Source: Welwitschia mirabilis (taxonomy: Eukaryota > Gnetophyta > Gnetopsida > Welwitschiales). Taken from it: a stretch of 64,000 bases of DNA. Every line of letters starts with the position of its first letter. Within the stretch, counting starts at the first letter, position 1. The notes under the pieces are model-generated. The model was given only the letters and a program-made list of their open reading frames with translations. It was not told the DNA's origin and searched no databases. Positions 46,571-57,062 of the stretch are shown one piece after another. Location of the stretch: positions 50,400,290-50,464,289 of the forward strand of contig JBOZIK010000001.1 in the NCBI GenBank assembly GCA_051453625.1. Direction: 5' to 3'. A program made the translations under genes and the position numbers.

Positions 46571-47539
46571 AAATAGGGGTTGGAAAGCACATTTGAGAAA
46601 TTCAAAGAAAAAATAATTCTACATTCTATTAAATTATTGTAAGAGTTTAAGTCAGACAAATTCATTTAAAAACTTATTTGAAAAACATTTTAAAGGAAAA
46701 CTATAAAATGTATCTTCAAAAAAAACTAAAAACATGTATTTTTACAAAGTTGTGTTAATCCTACCCCCTACATCAAATTTTGTATACTTCTAAATGGTAA
46801 AAATAACAAGATTAAACTAACCTAAATTTTCATGTGAAGTTGTCCTACCATGATTCTGAGAGTACAAGAGAGTACGAGAAAGCACAAAGAAGCATAAGAA
46901 TGTAAAATGCAAAAAAAAAAAAAAAGTAAAATTACTTATCTATTTACTACTTAAACTAGGTAAAAGCTTAAACTTAATATTGCATTAAATTCACACATTC
47001 AAAGAGACTGAAATTTTTCACTAGAAAATAGTTTGAATTGAAATTATTCCCTGTGGTTGTTGATGCTAAAAATTGAATGACACGATGGCAAGAAGAGAAA
47101 TAAGGAAATTGGTTAATGTGGAATAGATATGATAGAGGCTGATGTGGGCTAGGTGATGTGGAAAGAAGGTATTTTTTGGTTTTCAATGGAGGCCTTCCAG
47201 AATGAAGAGGAATCACTAAGTTTAATTTCAAGTGATAGACTTGAGAAACAGAATATTATATTTAAGTGATTACCACTCTTCACAACTAAAAGATTCAATG
47301 AGGGTTGTTAAGAACTCTCAAGTTTTCAATGGGGATCATCGAATCTATTATGAAGGTGGCAATGGTTTAGAAAGGGGGTTCATCGAGAACTTGAAAGTTC
47401 TCAATAGGATCCTTTGAATCCTCATCACTTAAATATAATGAAATAAGTGAAGACAAAGAAACAAGTTCATGTGAAGAAGTTATAGTGAGAAGTCAATAAG
47501 ATCATTGAGAAAAGACCCCATCCTATAGTAACAAGTTTA
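46571..47539 (-). other. Gypsy-3 non-coding segment with A-tract
   Basis: Equivalent to 20,911-21,879 of Gypsy-2, with an A-run near 46,911-46,925. Shared CTATTATGAAGG/CCATTATGGAGA-type sequence lies near 47,345 and 21,690. No gene seen. Confidence 0.4.
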
Positions 47540-48150
47540 AAAATAAGTTAACTTAAGATTCAACTAAAAGTTTTGACTTTGAGCTAGTGTCAGTCAATTT
47601 TTTAAACTTGTTTCCTTCAAGAGTGGATTCAGAAATAAGTTGGCTTAAGATCTAAATCAAAGTTTCAACTTTGAGCTAGTGTTGGTCAACTTCTTAAAAT
47701 TGTAGCATGATTGGTTGGCTTCAGATCTAACTTATAGTTTTGACTTTGAGCTAATGTTATTCAACAAGTGATATTGTTTTAATGCAAATCTAAGTGTAAT
47801 ATAAAATGTAAAAAGACAACTAAATTTTCTTGAAATCTGACTCAAAGTTTTGACTTTGAGTAAGTATCAGTTAACCAGTTACATATTCTAGAATTTTAGC
47901 TCATGATCAAGAAAATCAATTAGGTAATATTCATCTTCTCATTCTCTTCTGAAAATACATGCTTTTTGTATCTACTATTATTCTTGCTTTTATAACACTG
48001 TCTAAAGGTTTGTCTTAATACATTTTAGAATTTTACTTAATCACTGGTAATAGAAAATGATAACAAAATCTGATTGATTCCTATAAAGGCTTATGGCTCA
48101 AGAAAAGACTAAACTAATTATAAATTGATCTAAAGTTTTGACCTTATGTT
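47540..48150. repeat. Hairpin-forming dispersed repeats in Gypsy-3
   Basis: Five units with core AAGTTTTGACTTTGAGCTAG near 47,565, 47,655, 47,730, 47,841 and 48,126. At 47,841-47,860 the arms CTCAAAGT and ACTTTGAG pair perfectly around TTTG. Homologous to 21,880-22,600. Confidence 0.65.
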
Positions 48151-48456
48151 GAACATTAATCAATTTGAAACTCCTTAACTCTTGCCTTGAACATGAAGAT
48201 CATTGCTAACACTTGGCACATATTGGATGTTGAATAGAATAGGTTAGTAGTTCCTTTAAAGTCCTTTTCTTTATTACTAAACTTGTGTACACTAAATAAC
48301 TTAAGATAAATCACACTTATCAAATACGTTAAATAAGACTTATGCTAAAAATTTCATTTGTTTATGCTAATCCTTTATCATTCTTCATCTGAGTCTTAGA
48401 GTTCCTCCATTCAGTTCCTTTTCAACCTTACCATAACTTTTCATTGAATCCTAATA

Positions 48457-48960
48457 GTGTCTACTCCTCCTCGCTCTCCCATTTCCATCTTAGGTGTTAA
48501 AAAAGTTAAACATTACCTTTTTAACTTAGGTTCTATGTAGATTGATATATGCATTAGGAGTGTAAAATTCCAATTTCCTCATATTTCTATAAGAACTAAA
48601 AATGAATCACAATTCTCATTGTATTATGGTTATAAATCAACTATTAAGGCCTTATATACCTTGGACACTTTCATTATTAAAGCTGGTAAAGAATATTTTG
48701 AAAAGGGGGTCATTCCTCTCAGTTTTAGTTCCATGATTCATCAATTGATGACTAAGTATCTGACAGTTAGAACATAATAACTTCATTGACAACTTAATCA
48801 AGGAGACTCAACTTAGTTATTTTCTTAGGCTAGTTAGGTAAATGGATGTGGGCCTTAGAAAAAGGAGTTGATTAGCTTCAAGGCACAAATCATGCACTTA
48901 ATTTAGTTTCACTTAGTTTTGATAAAAAGAACTTTGAGAAGATAATATGGAATTTCAAGT
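48457..48960 (+). pseudogene. Antisense coding-like stretch in Gypsy-3
   Basis: Plus-strand counterpart of 22,881-23,400. The start codon position is GTG here, followed by STPPRSPIS, VKKVKHYLFNLGS, FPHISIRTKNES and LDTFIIKAGKEYFEKGVIP. The two copies share amino-acid pattern despite many nucleotide changes and separate stops. Function unknown. Confidence 0.5.
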
Positions 48961-49130
48961 CTCTTGTAAACAACTTTTGGTTGGCTTAATATGGAAAAGA
49001 CTTAGAGGTAAGGATGTCATGGCATTCTGATCACCTTTCTTGGCTGTAGAATGATCTAAGGCTAGTTGAGGAGTTCTTCCTTCTCCACCTTTCTTCATTT
49101 GATGTAATGGATATTTAGTTTAGATTTTAA

Positions 49131-52100
49131 CACAAAAATGAGTTTGAATACTTTCATTGTTATTACATATTTTGTTTGAAATTATTGATATTTAGTTAGG
49201 ACTAGTTCTTAAGTAGGTTTCATTCTTTTATTATTATTGCATAGAAATAGGTGTTAGCAATTTTTAGATTAAACTTACTCAATTATGAAGTTCTTTCATA
49301 TCATGTGAATTATTTGAAATTATTTTTGGCCTATTGTAGTTGCTATAGTTTGATGGATCTTATGCACATTTGATCATACTTTTTATGCTTACGAAGGGCT
49401 ATGAAGGATTTGTTGGACTAGATAACTCACTAACACTAATGTGGTGGATGAAATTCTACCTCCACATCGAGCCTTAATGACTTGATAATTTATTTACATT
49501 TTAGGATACAGAAACAATTAGAGTAAAGGTGGAGAGTTGGGTAAATCGATTAGATCTTTGAACCATTCAATTTCCTTATGTCATTGACCAAATAACAATA
49601 TCATCCCAAACTTCTAATTTTTATTTTATTTTGTTTTCCCTTGTAAATTCAATTATCGTGTATCTTTTATAAAATTTATTACATATATCCCTGTGAAAAA
49701 ATGATAACTAAGTTTTTTAACTTAGTTTTAAATCCAGTTCATTGCTATACATTGAATAATAGGGTTTGTAATTTTTTTACTATATAGTGAAAACTTCTCT
49801 GGCTTTTCAACCATGCTAGGGTTTAGCTATCCATAGCAAATTTATGCTTTTATGTAAGTTTCTACTACTATTCTTAGATAAGTTTCATGGTTTCATATGA
49901 TAACATGGCTTAGCCATGCTAGAAGGCTGTCAATTCCCTAATCTAGGTTATTAATTACTATTTGTGACATTAGGTGGAGTCAATTCTTTGTATCATCATG
50001 CAATATTTATTCCTCTTAATTTAAATCATATATGTTTATATTTTTTATGTATATTGATGTTTATTACATACATCATTATTGATTGTTTTGAGGGGAGGGA
50101 TTGACGGATGGGTTTCAATTACACATAACATTATGTTAACCCCCTTTTTTATGCATTACATTTGTAGGCTTTAGAAAGTTCAATGAAGTTTATAACATGT
50201 GTTTAGTATCTTGTTAGTTATTTCCTCTCAGTGTATCATTTTAGAGGCTCTCTCATCATGTCATTAAGAGAATTAAGAACCTAGGAATGAAGTGTATTAG
50301 CATACTTAGGAATGTTTTAATCACGTAATATTTATAATTACCTATATTTTATTCATATCTCTAAGCTATGAGTGTTTCTTTCATGATTCTCTGCAAGGTG
50401 ACAGTGACTATTTCTTTAGTAATGTTGAATTTATATTACTATAGTTCTAAAACAAGTGTACTAAGATGTATACATGTTTCATGATTTTGTTCATTGCTTT
50501 TTATAATGCATGTCTAGTCTTCTAATGTAAACGGTAGATCAGAACAAATTGTAGAAATTACAACACATACTATTATGTTTTATTTAGCTTTTTTTTAACC
50601 TCATATATCCTCTAAAATCCAATTATTAAAAATGAAGAAATTCAGTAATTTCATGACCCACCTTTTTTTATTATTCTTATAGCTTTAGTGATTATGACCC
50701 AAATCTCATCTTTAGAGTAAAATTTTTAGATTTTAATATGATCTCTATGTAGAAAATTAGGGGTTTTCATCCTTAAGGACACAGATTGATCTTTTCCCCC
50801 TTAATTTTAGGAATTTTAAACCTCCTTTAGGTAACTTTATTAATTTTAAATAGATCTTGTGATTCATAATCAAAATTGCAATTCTCAAGTATCTATCTCA
50901 CTTTTGGCTAAATTATAGTGTATTTGTTATGTTTTTCATTTGCATATTTAGTGCTAATTAGGTAAATTTTATTCATTCATGACTTTTATTAGCAAAATGG
51001 GGTAGTTTTATAGGCTTCTTTTATAAATCTTATTACAGTTTCTATTTTGTCATTAAATCTAATTTTTCCATGTGTTTTCCACCCTATTCATGTAAATTAT
51101 AGCTGGTTATATCATAGTTTATCTTAGATTCATATGGAATTTTATTTTTATGTACATAAATAATTTACCTTTTAAGTCATGTTATAGTAATGCTATACAA
51201 AACATGCACTATTACTTTACATTTTTATATTACTATTTAGTTTTATTTTTACCATCATTAAGGGTTCTATGTAATTGCATAACTTTAGAGCTTAGGCATG
51301 AAACATAAAGAGATTATGGCACCAGATTCTAGCCTAAAGAATAAGGTGTCACATCTATTGTCCCATAAAGAGTTTGAATGATATGAACAATGATTTATAA
51401 TAATATTATTTGAAATAATGTTCCTTTTCTTTCTTCTATAGTTCAAGATGTAGTTCCATAATTGTTACTATCCAATGGCACTTTAGTTGATTCTTTAAGA
51501 TCTAGATTCATAGCTAATTGGTTTAATAAGGATGTGGTATCTCTTTCATGCCTTTGGTTAAGTAGTTAATGCATTTTATGAAAAACATTTTCATAAGTCA
51601 ATGGTAGCTCAAATGTTATATTATAGAAAAGAAAATAAAAAAAGGTAGACTTTATTTCATATATTTCTAATGTAGTTCATATTCAAGCTAATTATATTTT
51701 ACCTTATGACTCAATACAATATAAAGATGGTAATTCATTTCATTCTTATAAGGTTAAAAGAATAAATAAATAAAACCTTATCATATTCTTTTTAAAGAAA
51801 ATCCATTAAAAACCATTATGATAACTTACGACATACCTTAAAGAGTCGATGCATATCAAAAGATAGAAAGCATTTGGAAATTACTCGTCTTATCAAAATA
51901 ACAACACTTTTTATGGTATCTCCTTCATAAAGGTCTATATATTAATATAAAGCTTTTTCATATAGGACTTACAACTAATACCTACCATTTTTAAAATAAT
52001 CAATATAGTTTTTGTTACCTCATTAATTACTTTATTCCTTAAGATTCTGAGGCTTGAATTCTTATACCCTTTTAAGGGTTTCGTCTAAATGAAAGCATAT

Positions 52101-52421
52101 TAGTCTTAAAAATCTACCAAATATTCCAACGTACTATTTATTCCTTTGAAAGTGTTTTAGACCTTGCATTCTTCATGTAATTTGAAAATACTTATACAAT
52201 TATATCTTTTAAAGAACCAATAACCCTCTTTTGTAGACTTAAGAACATTTTTTTTGGCCAAGCATTACTTTTCAGATCTATACTCCAATAGCAAAAATTT
52301 AGTTGGATGTTAATTATTCAATGGTGAAAGTCAACCTTAATGGCATAATCAGACATTATGTAGAACACCAACAAGGAGTACTAGAGATTTGCCTTCAAAA
52401 TAGCTCATTTATTTATGAATT
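49131..52421. other. AT-rich intergenic DNA, no gene supported
   Basis: No domain recognised on either strand. Near 50,085-50,100 GAGGGGAGGGATTGACGG looks like a polypurine tract followed by a possible LTR start, but no partner repeat was found. 51,500-52,300 has patches that read without many stops on the plus strand but match nothing I know. Confidence 0.4.
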
Positions 52422-52876
52422 NNNNNNNNNNNNNNNNNNNNNNNNNNNNNNNNNNNNNNNNNNNNNNNNNNNNNNNNNNNNNNNNNNNNNNNNNNNNNNN
52501 NNNNNNNNNNNNNNNNNNNNNNNNNNNNNNNNNNNNNNNNNNNNNNNNNNNNNNNNNNNNNNNNNNNNNNNNNNNNNNNNNNNNNNNNNNNNNNNNNNNN
52601 NNNNNNNNNNNNNNNNNNNNNNNNNNNNNNNNNNNNNNNNNNNNNNNNNNNNNNNNNNNNNNNNNNNNNNNNNNNNNNNNNNNNNNNNNNNNNNNNNNNN
52701 NNNNNNNNNNNNNNNNNNNNNNNNNNNNNNNNNNNNNNNNNNNNNNNNNNNNNNNNNNNNNNNNNNNNNNNNNNNNNNNNNNNNNNNNNNNNNNNNNNNN
52801 NNNNNNNNNNNNNNNNNNNNNNNNNNNNNNNNNNNNNNNNNNNNNNNNNNNNNNNNNNNNNNNNNNNNNNNNNNNN
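52422..52876. other. 455-base N gap with identical 14-base flanks
   Basis: TTTATTTATGAATT occurs at 52,408-52,421 and at 52,877-52,890. The true gap may be zero, although 14 AT-rich bases are weaker evidence than the longer flanks elsewhere. Confidence 0.6.
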
Positions 52877-54360
52877 TTTATTTATGAATTTTAAGTGGTT
52901 GAATACAAGTTGGTATGTTAAGTTTGACATGAGAATTTAATAAACTTGAGTCTTAAACTTGGAGATTACATCCCATTAGTATAGAATGAGTTCTAATTTG
53001 ATGTGTAAAAAATTCTACTTTATGTAAATATTACACATCCCATGTACAATTTTATTTGAAAATAAATTTACTTACAGAAAAGGGCATAGTTGGAATTTTA
53101 ACATGCAGTCTAATTTGTTAACAATTATCTCCTCTAGCTATTATAACATTAGTTAGATCGGTCTTGTTCATCTTCAAACATGTCTTCTTAAAATTAGGTT
53201 ATTTCATAACATATCCTTTTTATTTATACCTCCATGCTACACAACTTATAACTAGTGGACAAAGCAAAGACTATGCGGGTGATTTTTGTACATGCAATAA
53301 AGGATGCTTAAAGATTTTTTTAATGAGGTTAGTGATGATAATGTATTTCTTGGNNNNNNNNNNNNNNNNNNNNNNNNNNNNNNNNNNNNNNNNNNNNNNN
53401 NNNNNNNNNNNNNNNNNNNNNNNNNNNNNNNNNNNNNNNNNNNNNNNNNNNNNNNNNNNNNNNNNNNNNNNNNNNNNNNNNNNNNNNNNNNNNNNNNNNN
53501 NNNNNNNNNNNNNNNNNNNNNNNNNNNNNNNNNNNNNNNNNNNNNNNNNNNNNNNNNNNNNNNNNNNNNNNNNNNNNNNNNNNNNNNNNNNNNNNNNNNN
53601 NNNNNNNNNNNNNNNNNNNAATTATGATCCTTAAAAACTGTAAAAGTCAGGTGAGTAAGCTTAGGGAAAAATGAGTTCCACAACTAAGGAAACCATGAAA
53701 GGAAAAAGAAGCTTAAAAGAAAAACTAATAATATAATGAGAATCCTAATAGAAGACTCTCCTCATGATATGTGTCCTTCAAGGAATTCTTCTTTTGTATG
53801 ATATCTTTTTACTATCTTTTTTCTCTTTCTTTCGCTTTTAAGGTTACGGTATTTCTCCCCTTTCTTCCCTCTCCTTCATTATATTTAACAAAGTATCCTA
53901 GGTATCTTCCTTAGAATCCACAAAAAGTTTGTTAGTTTGTATTTAGATTTTAAACTTCAGTGAATAATATTTTCTTAAGTACTAGCCCTCTTTTACATTA
54001 GGGACAACGTAAATTTTGATTGGAGGAGCAAAGCACAAGAAAAGCTTGAGAAATCTTTAACTAAAACTTGCTTGAAACATAATCAAAATACTTTAATAAG
54101 TTAAATTGAACTAACCCTTAAGAAATAAAACACTTTACATTTATTTTTTAAATGTTGCTTCTAGTTAATCAATCAGATCTCTCTCAAGTAAACCTAATTA
54201 TTAATATAGTTGATTAGATAAAGTGATACAATTAAATTAATTCTTCTTACATAAACAATTTTGATAACTAGATTGACTAAATAAAATAATGTGTTACATC
54301 TAAATTTATTTAGATAAATAATTTTTCAAGTTGGTTGACTAAACAAAATTAGGTAGATAT
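52877..54360. other. AT-rich intergenic DNA with 266-base N gap
   Basis: Includes N at 53,354-53,619, with no shared flanks seen. No gene supported; open frames here mostly run across N. Confidence 0.4.
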
Positions 54361-54369
54361 CAAAATCAA

Positions 54370-54540
54370 AACTTTTTAATGATCATACCTCTTCCTTAAG
54401 AGTGTAGCTATCATAATTGCCCAAATGAATAGACTAATTGTAATAGAACTTCATAATATGCTTATTAGATCATCCAAAGATTTGAAACCAAAACCTTCTA
54501 AATAGATGATGGGTATCCCACTAGTTAGACTACCATTTCA
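54370..54540 (-). mobile_element. SINE-like tRNA-derived unit, minus strand
   Basis: On the minus strand TAGTCTAACTAG (54,521-54,532) fits an internal A-box, and GGTTTCAAATC (54,479-54,489) fits a B-box 31 bases further on, as in tRNA genes. The sequence between them is tRNA-like (GTGGGATACCCATCATC). It is followed by a non-tRNA body to about 54,370. Flanking duplications could not be identified. It is a different family from the SINE at 17,244. It could also be a decayed tRNA pseudogene. Confidence 0.45.
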
Positions 54541-55210
54541 TTGACTAACTAGATAAAATGATGTAACTATTCTAATGAAAATTAGCATTTTTGTTTATGT
54601 TATAAGAATCATTTAATTAATTAAATAAATCATGTAGTTAATCAAATGTATTTCTTAGGTTTTCAATAGGTAAAAAGTATTAGATGTAGGTTGAATATCT
54701 TATTGATGATTTTGACTAGATGTTCGTGATGTGACCTTTATTGTATAGAATACAAAAAATTCACAAATAATCCAATTTTCATGAGGATGTTCCTAGATCT
54801 TGGCTTATGCTAGTTGGATTAAATCAATCTAAACTGAAGACATGAATTACCAAATGTTTATTAGTTTCATTTAGCACTATTAATCAATTATTTGTTTTTC
54901 TTAGGTATAATTTTTTTTTTTTGTTTCTTTGATAATTTGAATTAAAGAGAAAGTAGACCTTTGATTTTGTACAAAGTTGAGATAGTTATTGATCCTTCAT
55001 ATACAAGGCATAAGGAAGATATTAAGCTTAATACAATGAAACATGGATAATAAAGGATTTAAGGCTTTTAAGTATTTGGGAATACTCTATGCTTTTAGAA
55101 TTAAAACATTTTTTTAGTTTCCTTGTTAGATCAAGGGTTACCTTTTAGAGGATACTTAAAACAAGATGGACTTAGTGGCATAAATAATTTCTTTTTCTAT
55201 GGTTTTCTAT

Positions 55211-55317
55211 TTAAAGAAAATCATAATTACTATATAACAATTTTTTAATTAAAGAAAAGCATAATTATTACATAATGATTTTTAATTAAAGACAAGTGTA
55301 ATTATTACAAAATGATT
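55211..55317. repeat. Three tandem units of about 37 bp
   Basis: Units start at 55,211, 55,249 and 55,286, each TTAAAGA(A/C)AA followed by an ATAATTA-type core and an AT-rich end. They are diverged from one another. Confidence 0.75.
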
Positions 55318-55324
55318 GTCTGGC

Positions 55325-55390
55325 ACCTTGTTGATCAAAATGCTAAAAGATATTTCATGTAAAAATTTGATTAAACTTATTACATAAATA
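55325..55390 (+). repeat. 66-bp element repeated at 56,119-56,185
   Basis: TTGATCAAAATGCTAAAAGA and GGTGATCAAAATGCCAAAGG head two stretches that stay alignable for about 65 bases (ending ACATAAATA / GCATAAACAA), about 78% identical by eye. Direct orientation, 794 bases apart. Origin unknown. Confidence 0.6.
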
Positions 55391-56640
55391 GGAAAGGCAT
55401 AATTAAATTTGATTTAAAGTTTAAAAGACTCCCTTGTGTATGCTTAACAAGTTTTTAATTATTGGCATAAAGAATCTTGGTATGCTACTGAGATAATTAC
55501 TTTTAAGGATAATTTTCTCTAGTTTTAATTTTGAAGTATTTAGATTTGAAGCATAATAATTATTTCTCTTAAAGTTCCTTAGAGTACTTTGGGAAGTGAA
55601 TTTCAACAAGCTCAAGTGTAATAAGGCCTAGCCATTAAAACACCACAAGTTGATATTATCATGGAACCCCTCCGCCCAATAATTAAAAATTAGCCACATG
55701 CCAAGGTAACTCTGCCTTGATCAACGGTTACGCAATAACATAGTAGGCCTTCTTATTACTACAATTAAATATATCCCATGAATGAATGAATGGTGGCCAC
55801 CCTTATTTTAAGGGCATTTAATGGACATAAGTACCTTCCTCCTCATAACTAGACTTTGGACTTTTCTTCTTAATCAAGATTAATTGTGTCACCTACTCTA
55901 ACTCCCCATGTGACTTGCAATCCTCATACATGGTTACAAAATTTAAAAAAAGCTTTAGAAGACCATGGCATATTTGAAAACTTAATAAGCAATTTTTTTA
56001 GCAAATATTAAAACCACCAAAATGCAAATGTAGAGATAGTTGAAGTTTTCAAACACTTGGAATTTTTTAATTTATTCATCCAGATATTTAAATTCCAAAC
56101 CTAAGCCCTTGCTCTCTAGCAGCTTGGTGATCAAAATGCCAAAGGATATGTCATGATAAAATTTAGTTAAGCCTTCTGCATAAACAATCACAAATAATTT
56201 GATGTGGGTCTTGAAAATCGGCATTGCAGAGCCTGTGGAGGAAACGCAACAGTCAATACTTGAAAAGCCTCATCTAAACAATCAATTTTCCAAGCAAAAT
56301 TTGAAAAATATTTTGTTTTGGGATATGGTCATTTCAAACATATGGTTATGCGGATTTGTTTGCTTTAATCTACGACTTTGAAAGTTCCAATCTCTGATAA
56401 GTGGAGACAGCTTTCAGCGTTAGTTGTCCCTCACTCTTTTTTATGATGCTATCTATCTCACCCACAAATCTCTCTGAAAAGAAAGAAGCCAAGCCCAACA
56501 CAATCATTTCAAAGACCCAAGCCAGAGACAGTACAAAGTGGGGTTGTAACCGTGGTAAAAATTCAGAAAATAAAAGGATGCCCAACTGTCCCTTTTGTTA
56601 TCTTTCCAATCTGATGGTTAAAAGGTAAAAATTCCCAATA
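55391..56640. other. Transition from repeat-rich to low-copy DNA
   Basis: No gene supported. It includes the second copy of the 66-bp repeat. From about 56,200 base composition becomes less AT-rich and codon-like patches appear by chance. No exon could be tied to the downstream gene. Confidence 0.4.
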
Positions 56641-56675
56641 ATTGTAACTGCAGATGTAACCGGATCATGCCTTGT

Positions 56676-56752
56676 ACGTGGCTCTTGAGGGTAAAAAATT
56701 TTAAAGGTTAACAGTACTCTAAGCCCCACATGTGCATATCTTGAAACGTGGC
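56676..56752 (+). promoter_or_regulatory. Two ACGTGGC boxes upstream of the SAP30-like gene
   Basis: ACGTGGC occurs at 56,676-56,682 and 56,746-56,752, exactly 70 bases apart. ACGTGGC is the core of G-box/abscisic-acid-response elements bound by plant bZIP factors. They lie 160-230 bases before the TATA-like box. Role is inferred from position only. Confidence 0.5.
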
Positions 56753-56906
56753 AACATGCCATTGGCTGTACACAATTATTCCATCGCTTTCATCGATTAG
56801 GTGCTCCAGCAAATTTTTTTTGGGTATTGTGTTCCATAAATTATTTGGGCCATCCCAAGAGTTGGCATTTAGCACAAGGAGAGAAGAAGAAAGAGGGAAG
56901 ATCTGT

Positions 56907-56913
56907 TATAAAT
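56907..56913 (+). promoter_or_regulatory. TATA-like box of the SAP30-like gene
   Basis: TATAAAT lies about 150 bases before the start codon, which would give a 5' leader of roughly 120 bases. It is the best TATA match in the 300 bases upstream. Confidence 0.5.
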
Positions 56914-56935
56914 GGATGGATGGATGGACGGATGG
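56913..56935 (+). repeat. (TGGA)n microsatellite at the predicted transcription start
   Basis: About six TGGA units with one C substitution start at the edge of the TATA-like box. Length changes here would alter spacing to the transcription start. Confidence 0.75.
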
Positions 56936-57062
56936 AAAGAATAGAAGATGATGGATGTCATGAGCTGAAGCTCAAACTGGAAACTGCAAGAACAGTAGGG
57001 AAATCAAGCTTTTGTGTTGGATTTTGAGTGTTTTAGAAAGTTTTTGGCTGTTTGAAAGAAGA

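Larger units (their letters stand above)
43001..49130 (-). mobile_element. Gypsy-3: partial minus-strand element of the Gypsy-2 family
   Basis: Colinear with 17,074 to about 23,600 of Gypsy-2: LTR, 3' untranslated part, extra reading frame, A-tract, hairpin repeats and antisense coding-like stretch. Beyond about 49,130 the match fades, and no integrase, RT or gag of this copy is visible. It is either truncated or its 5' half has diverged. It carries no SINE in its LTR. Confidence 0.72.

Noticed and set aside
52303-53683. Long open frames spanning 52,422-52,876 and 53,354-53,619
   Set aside because: Most of each frame is N, and the readable ends match nothing recognised.
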